Source of the DNA: Jatrophihabitans cynanchi
Lineage (GTDB): Bacteria; Actinomycetota; Actinomycetes; Mycobacteriales; Jatrophihabitantaceae
Direction: 5' to 3'
DNA length: 64,000 bases
Assembly: GCF_027247405.1 (NCBI RefSeq)
Contig: NZ_CP097463.1
Coordinates: forward strand, 2,976,001-3,040,000
The number at the start of each line of letters is the position of its first letter. Position 1 is the first letter of the stretch. Of this stretch, positions 60,456-64,000 are shown piece after piece. The notes beneath the pieces were generated by a model. It had not been told where the DNA came from. It did not search any database and worked only from the letters and a program-made list of their open reading frames with translations. A program made the translations under genes and the position numbers.

Positions 60456-61390
60456 GACGACTGTTCGTCCTCGCCGCCGCGGTCGTGGCCACCGCGGCGG
60501 CGGCGGCCGTCGGCGCGGTCGCCGCGCACGCCGACACGCAGCAGTGCACGACCGATCCGTACACGGGGGTGGTCACGTGCATCGTCGTAAGGGATCCGAC
60601 GCCCCCACCTGGGTCGAGCGCCCCCAGCAGCGGCGGCGGCCCGACCGGGTGCACCTGGGCGGGCGCCGCCGTGCCGTGCAGCACCGACCTGGGCTGGTTC
60701 AGCAACGGTTGCTATTGGCAGGCGATGAGCCCGCAACCGGCGGCGGGCGACCCGGCGTGGCAGGGTCATTCTCCGGGCGAGGGGATGATCTACCGGAAGT
60801 ACTGCATGTACGACCCACCCGGCCCGTACTACATCTGGAGTGCGGACCCGCCGCCCGGGGCGCCTGCCACGCTCCCACCTGCCGCGACTGTCGCGCTGCG
60901 CGCCGAAGCGCAGCTGGCCCTTCCGACGCTGCGGGCGCAGTCCAACGCCAGCGCTGCAGCTGCCACATACGTGGCGGTACCGACCTGGCTGTGGGTCGAC
61001 CCCGCCGGGTGGCACCCGCTGTCCGCGTCGGCGTCGGTCGGCACCCGCGCGGTGACGGTCACCGCCACACCGGTAGCGACGCTCTGGAACACGGGGGACG
61101 GCTCGGCGCCGGTGAGATGCGCCGGTCCCGGTGCAGCGTTCGACCCGGCGCGGCCGTACGACCCGCCCTGCGGCCACACCTACCGGACCTCCTCGGCCCG
61201 ACAGCCGCAGACCGGCCCGGCACCGAACGACAGGTACTTCACGGTCCGCGGCTCGGTTGTGTTCGCCATCCATTGGGTGTGCAGCGGTGACTGCGACCAG
61301 GCCTCCGGCGACCTGGCGGACATGACTTGGGGCACGACGGCGATGCCATTGCGGGTGTTCGAGGTGCAGACGGTTGTGGTCAATCACTGA
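60443..61390 (+). CDS. Secreted Cys/Pro-rich protein of the pilus locus
   Basis: The 315-residue protein starts at ATG 60443 with a signal peptide (LFVLAAAVVATAAAAAVGAV, cleavage near AHAD). The mature part has many cysteines and Trp/Pro-rich stretches (GCTWAGAAVPCSTDLGWFSN, CYWQAMSPQP, YRKYCMYDPPGPYYIWSADP, PTWLWVDPAGWHPLSASASV), and a CG-H-TYRTSS motif. This resembles secreted actinobacterial proteins encoded just upstream of SAF/CpaE/CpaF genes. Disulfide-bonded surface or secretion-accessory function is likely; no biochemical role is known. Confidence 0.75.
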   Translation: MSRVGRLFVLAAAVVATAAAAAVGAVAAHADTQQCTTDPYTGVVTCIVVRDPTPPPGSSAPSSGGGPTGCTWAGAAVPCSTDLGWFSNGCYWQAMSPQPAAGDPAWQGHSPGEGMIYRKYCMYDPPGPYYIWSADPPPGAPATLPPAATVALRAEAQLALPTLRAQSNASAAAATYVAVPTWLWVDPAGWHPLSASASVGTRAVTVTATPVATLWNTGDGSAPVRCAGPGAAFDPARPYDPPCGHTYRTSSARQPQTGPAPNDRYFTVRGSVVFAIHWVCSGDCDQASGDLADMTWGTTAMPLRVFEVQTVVVNH

Positions 61391-61411
61391 TCGACGAAAG
61401 GGCGGTGCGGC

Positions 61412-62086
61412 GTGAGCGTGCAGACGTCACCCAGCCACGTCGTGGGCAACGGGCGCGCCGGACTCACGCCACCCCCCGGCCAGCCGCTGCCCACCCGGGC
61501 GCGCCGACGCGGGCTCATCGCCGTCGGGGTGCTGCTGGTCGCCGCGTCGGCATTAGCCGCCGCGGTGCTCTACAGCAGCGCTGGCGGGAAGGTCACCGTG
61601 ATCGTCACGGCGCGGCCCGTCGCCGTCGGCCACGTCATCACACGCGGCGACCTGAGCACCGCACAACTGTCGGCGAACAGCGTCCCCGCCTTCGCCGCCA
61701 CGCACATGAACCGTGTCGTCGGCAAGGTCGCCGCCGTCGGGCTGGTCGCGGGCCAGGTGCTGAACCCGGACATGATCACCGACCAGGCACCGCTGCCCAT
61801 GGACTCCGCGGTGGTCGGCGTCGCGCTCAAGCCCGGCCAGCTTCCCGCCGACGGCCTGCGAACCGGCGACCACGTCATGGTGGTCATCCTCGCGCCGGCG
61901 AGCGGAACGTCGGCGAGCGTTACGGCACCAACGGTGCTCGCCGCTTCGGCGCCCGTCGTCGGGTCCGTGGCTCTGCCCGCCGCGTCGGGGTACGTCGTCT
62001 CGGTCGCGGTACCCAGGTCGTCGGCGGCCCAACTGGCGTCCGCGTCCACCAGCGGCCTGGTCGCGCTCGTCAAGGTTGGGGGATAG
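61412..62086 (+). CDS. SAF-domain membrane protein (CpaB/RcpC-like)
   Basis: The 224-residue protein has an N-terminal transmembrane helix (about 34-54, LIAVGVLLVAASALAAAVLY) and a SAF domain: VIVTARPVAVGHVITRGDLS, VVGKVAAVGLVAGQVLNPDM. SAF-domain CpaB/RcpC proteins assemble the outer part of Tad/Flp pili. In actinobacteria, which lack an outer membrane, the domain would sit in the cell-wall zone. AAAGGGCGGTG lies before the GTG start. CpaE-like and CpaF-like genes follow immediately, so a Tad-type machine is encoded. Confidence 0.85.
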   Translation: MSVQTSPSHVVGNGRAGLTPPPGQPLPTRARRRGLIAVGVLLVAASALAAAVLYSSAGGKVTVIVTARPVAVGHVITRGDLSTAQLSANSVPAFAATHMNRVVGKVAAVGLVAGQVLNPDMITDQAPLPMDSAVVGVALKPGQLPADGLRTGDHVMVVILAPASGTSASVTAPTVLAASAPVVGSVALPAASGYVVSVAVPRSSAAQLASASTSGLVALVKVGG

Positions 62087-62088
62087 CG

Positions 62089-62901
62089 ATGCTCACGATC
62101 TTCGGTGTCAAGGGCTCACCCGGCGCGACTACCTGCGCGCTGCTGACCGCTGCGCTGTGGCCGACCCAGGCGCTGCTCGTCGAGGCCGACCCCGCCGGCG
62201 GCGACCTGGCGCTGCGCCTGTCCGGCCCCAGCGGTCAGGTGCTGCCGCGCAGCCCGAGTATCGCGGGGCTCGCCGTCGAACCGTCCGGGTCGCCGGGCTG
62301 GGAGCGCGCCTGGCACCACGCGCTGCAGACCCGGGTCGGCGTGTCTGTGGTGTGCGGTCTTGTGGAGGCCGAGCCGATGGGAATCGCCGTCCGACAGCAC
62401 GCCCAGGCGATGGCACGCAGGCTTGCCGGGACGGAGACGATCGTCGACGCCGGTCGCCTGCTGCCGCAGACGCCCACCTTCCCGTTCGCCGCCGCGGCCG
62501 AAGCGATCGTGCTGGTCGTCGGTGACGGCGCCGAGCAGTTCTTTCACGCCCGTGATTTGCTAGGCGGGCTGCTGCCGGAGGTCAGCGCCGAGACAGGCAC
62601 GCGGTCGTCGGTGCACGCGGTCGTGGTCGCCGGCCCTCGCCGTGGATCCGCAGCCGCGACCGAACTTGCGTCGGTGCTGGGGCAACGCGGACTGCCCGTC
62701 GCCGTTGCCGGATGGATCGCCCACGACCGCAGCGGGTTGCAACGGTGGACGGCTGCGGAACGCGGCACGGGCCGCTCGATCCTGCTGCGCTCGGCGAGGC
62801 CGGTCGTGACCGAGATCGCCGAGGCACACGCCCGGGCGATGCGCGCCCGCAGCGGCGACAGCGCTGAGGGTCAGGAACAGGTGAGCCTTCGTGCCAGGTA
62901 G
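62089..62901 (+). CDS. CpaE/ParA-like ATPase
   Basis: The 270-residue protein is a MinD/ParA-type P-loop ATPase of the CpaE class: a deviant Walker A GVKGSPGATTCALLTAALWP, and VEADPAGGDLALRLSG with the Walker A' aspartate pair. LLPQTPTFPFAAAAEAIVLV follows in the middle. CpaE-like proteins position Tad/Flp pilus machines at the pole. The start is 2 bp after the SAF-gene stop, and its end overlaps the CpaF-like start by 11 bp. The deviant P-loop lacks the second lysine of canonical ParA (GATT), so nucleotide use needs testing. Confidence 0.82.
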   Translation: MLTIFGVKGSPGATTCALLTAALWPTQALLVEADPAGGDLALRLSGPSGQVLPRSPSIAGLAVEPSGSPGWERAWHHALQTRVGVSVVCGLVEAEPMGIAVRQHAQAMARRLAGTETIVDAGRLLPQTPTFPFAAAAEAIVLVVGDGAEQFFHARDLLGGLLPEVSAETGTRSSVHAVVVAGPRRGSAAATELASVLGQRGLPVAVAGWIAHDRSGLQRWTAAERGTGRSILLRSARPVVTEIAEAHARAMRARSGDSAEGQEQVSLRAR

Positions 62902-64000
62902 CCCGGTAGCGACCGCACCCCCGGACCTCGTGGCCGAACTGCGCCGCGAGGTCGGTGCCGCACTCGTCGAGCAGCGACGCCGCTACGCCAGCGCGGGAAC
63001 GTTCCTGAGCGGGCAGGACGAACGCCAACTGGCGAGTTCCTTGATCACTGAAGCGGTCCGCGGCTACGCCGCGCGGCAGCTGTCCGACCGGTCGCACATC
63101 GTGCCCGAAGGGGTGCAGCTTGACCTGTCCCGGGCGGTGTGGGCCGCGATGTTCCAGGCCGACCGGCTGCAGGCACTGCTCGACGACGCGGATGTGGAGA
63201 ACGTCAACCTCGTCGGCTGCGACGCGACGTTCGTGAAGTACGCCGACGGCCGCAAGGAACGCGGACCTGCCACCGCCGCGAGCGACGAGGAGTTGATCGA
63301 GTTGGTGCGCCGCCTGGGCACCTGGGTCGGGCTGAGCAGCAGGCCGTGGGACATCACCAACCCGTTCCTGCGGCTGCGGCTTCCCGACGGCTCACGGCTG
63401 GCGGCGATCGGCTGGGTGTGCGACCGGCCGACCGTCTCCATCCGCCGCAACCGCCACCCACGCGTCAGCCTGGACGACATGGTCGCGCTCGGCACCTGCA
63501 GCCCTCAGGTGGCGGCGTTCCTGGGCGCGTCGGTCCGGGCAGGGCTGACCAGCGCGATCGCCGGTGACCAGGGCGTCGGCAAGACCACCCTGCTGCGCGC
63601 CATGATCCGCGAGATACCGGCCGACGAGCGGATCTTCACCATCGAGGCGTCACTCGAACTGGACGTCGCGGCGATGGGCACCCACGACGACGTCGTCGCG
63701 CTGGAGGCGCGCCGCTCCTACGGCGACAAGTACGGCGAGGTCACCCTGACCGACTTGGTGCGCGAGACCCTCATCCAGGACGCCAGCCGGGTGATCGTCG
63801 GCGAGTGCCGCGGCCCGGAGATCATCGCGCTGCTGAACGCCACGCTCGGCGGCAGCGGCGGCAGCCTCACCACGATCCACGCCAAGACGGCGACCGGGGT
63901 GTTCAACCGGATCGCCAGCTTCGCGGTGCAGTCCGAGGAACGGCTCTCGGCCGAGACCGCGCACATGCTCACCGCCGACGCGCTCGAACTCGTCGTGTTC
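62891..64000 (+). CDS. CpaF/TadA-type secretion ATPase (cut by the window edge)
   Basis: The GTG at 62891 opens a frame with no stop before the window ends, so at least 370 residues are encoded. It is a type II/IV secretion ATPase of the CpaF group: the N-domain includes DADVENVNLVGCDATFVKYA and RPWDITNPFLRLRLPDGSRL. The Walker A lies near residue 225 (TSAIAGDQGVGKTTLLRAMI). The Asp box follows (IFTIEASLELDVAAMG), then the Walker B region with RVIVGECRGPEIIALLNATL and the His box SLTTIHAKTA. CpaF powers pilus assembly with TadB/TadC, which should follow to the right. Overlap with cpaE is 11 bp. Confidence 0.9.
   Translation, partial: MPGSPVATAPPDLVAELRREVGAALVEQRRRYASAGTFLSGQDERQLASSLITEAVRGYAARQLSDRSHIVPEGVQLDLSRAVWAAMFQADRLQALLDDADVENVNLVGCDATFVKYADGRKERGPATAASDEELIELVRRLGTWVGLSSRPWDITNPFLRLRLPDGSRLAAIGWVCDRPTVSIRRNRHPRVSLDDMVALGTCSPQVAAFLGASVRAGLTSAIAGDQGVGKTTLLRAMIREIPADERIFTIEASLELDVAAMGTHDDVVALEARRSYGDKYGEVTLTDLVRETLIQDASRVIVGECRGPEIIALLNATLGGSGGSLTTIHAKTATGVFNRIASFAVQSEERLSAETAHMLTADALELVVF

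Noticed and set aside
47924-64000. Attachment-site repeat of the tRNA-Ala 3' end, to prove an integrated island
   Set aside because: By eye I found no second copy of the tRNA 3' segment to the right, so no att site is claimed.

Overview
The window is high-GC DNA with dense coding, many GTG starts and 4-bp start/stop overlaps, all of which point to an actinomycete. The 5-formyl-THF cyclo-ligase / galU / moeA-like glp / rimJ / glpR block, with moaB-type and mscL genes nearby, follows the arrangement known from mycobacteria and corynebacteria. A hemerythrin-tailed P1B-type ATPase, a sulfide:quinone oxidoreductase set and a Tad-type pilus locus fit a soil lineage near Frankiales or Jatrophihabitans, but the genus cannot be fixed from sequence alone.

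Layout. 0-3.4 kb: an HNH/DUF222 endonuclease, an unknown protein and a PaaX-type repressor. 3.4-9 kb: an aerobic benzoyl-CoA (box) operon, boxC-boxB-benzoate CoA ligase-amidohydrolase, without boxA. 9-11.6 kb: a type III PKS / ICMT-like methyltransferase / flavoprotein operon like srsABC of phenolic lipid synthesis. 12.3-15.4 kb: a sulfide:quinone oxidoreductase, a DsrC/TusE-like and a DsrE-like protein plus a universal stress protein, followed by DUF1918 and a P1B-5-like ATPase. 18-21.4 kb: polysaccharide deacetylase, methyltransferase, tautomerase and LysR regulator. 21.6-23.6 kb: a broken HIRAN / HipA-like kinase / HsdR-remnant set. 23.6-25.5 kb: a heat-shock group (J-domain, Hsp20, MerR/HspR-like).

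25.5-31.3 kb is a divergent light-response locus. A B12-dependent LitR/CarH-type photoreceptor lies downstream of an SRPBCC gene. Opposite it is a four-gene operon (FAD oxidoreductase, DUF1365, TIGR01777 epimerase, SDR). The shared intergenic region carries four operator-like motifs at exact 11-bp spacing over the promoter. 31.3-36.8 kb holds tRNA-Arg, two unknown genes and two secreted enzymes (S15-like hydrolase, sedolisin). 36.9-38.5 kb is moaC-mogA-moaE. 38.5-47.9 kb holds mscL, an FmdB-type protein, a very large phosphodiesterase/5'-nucleotidase fusion and the galU-glp-rimJ-glpR block, ending at tRNA-Ala.

Right of tRNA-Ala the sequence becomes accessory. It contains a decayed RIT element (three tyrosine recombinases, 30-bp inverted ends), a lower-GC Roco GTPase, orphan genes, a split DUF4145 gene, a uracil-DNA-glycosylase-like protein, then AlpA- and XRE-type regulators. 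Last comes a Tad/Flp-type pilus or secretion locus (lipoprotein, secreted protein, SAF/CpaB, CpaE, CpaF) that runs off the end. Frameshifts occur in at least four genes, all in accessory segments.
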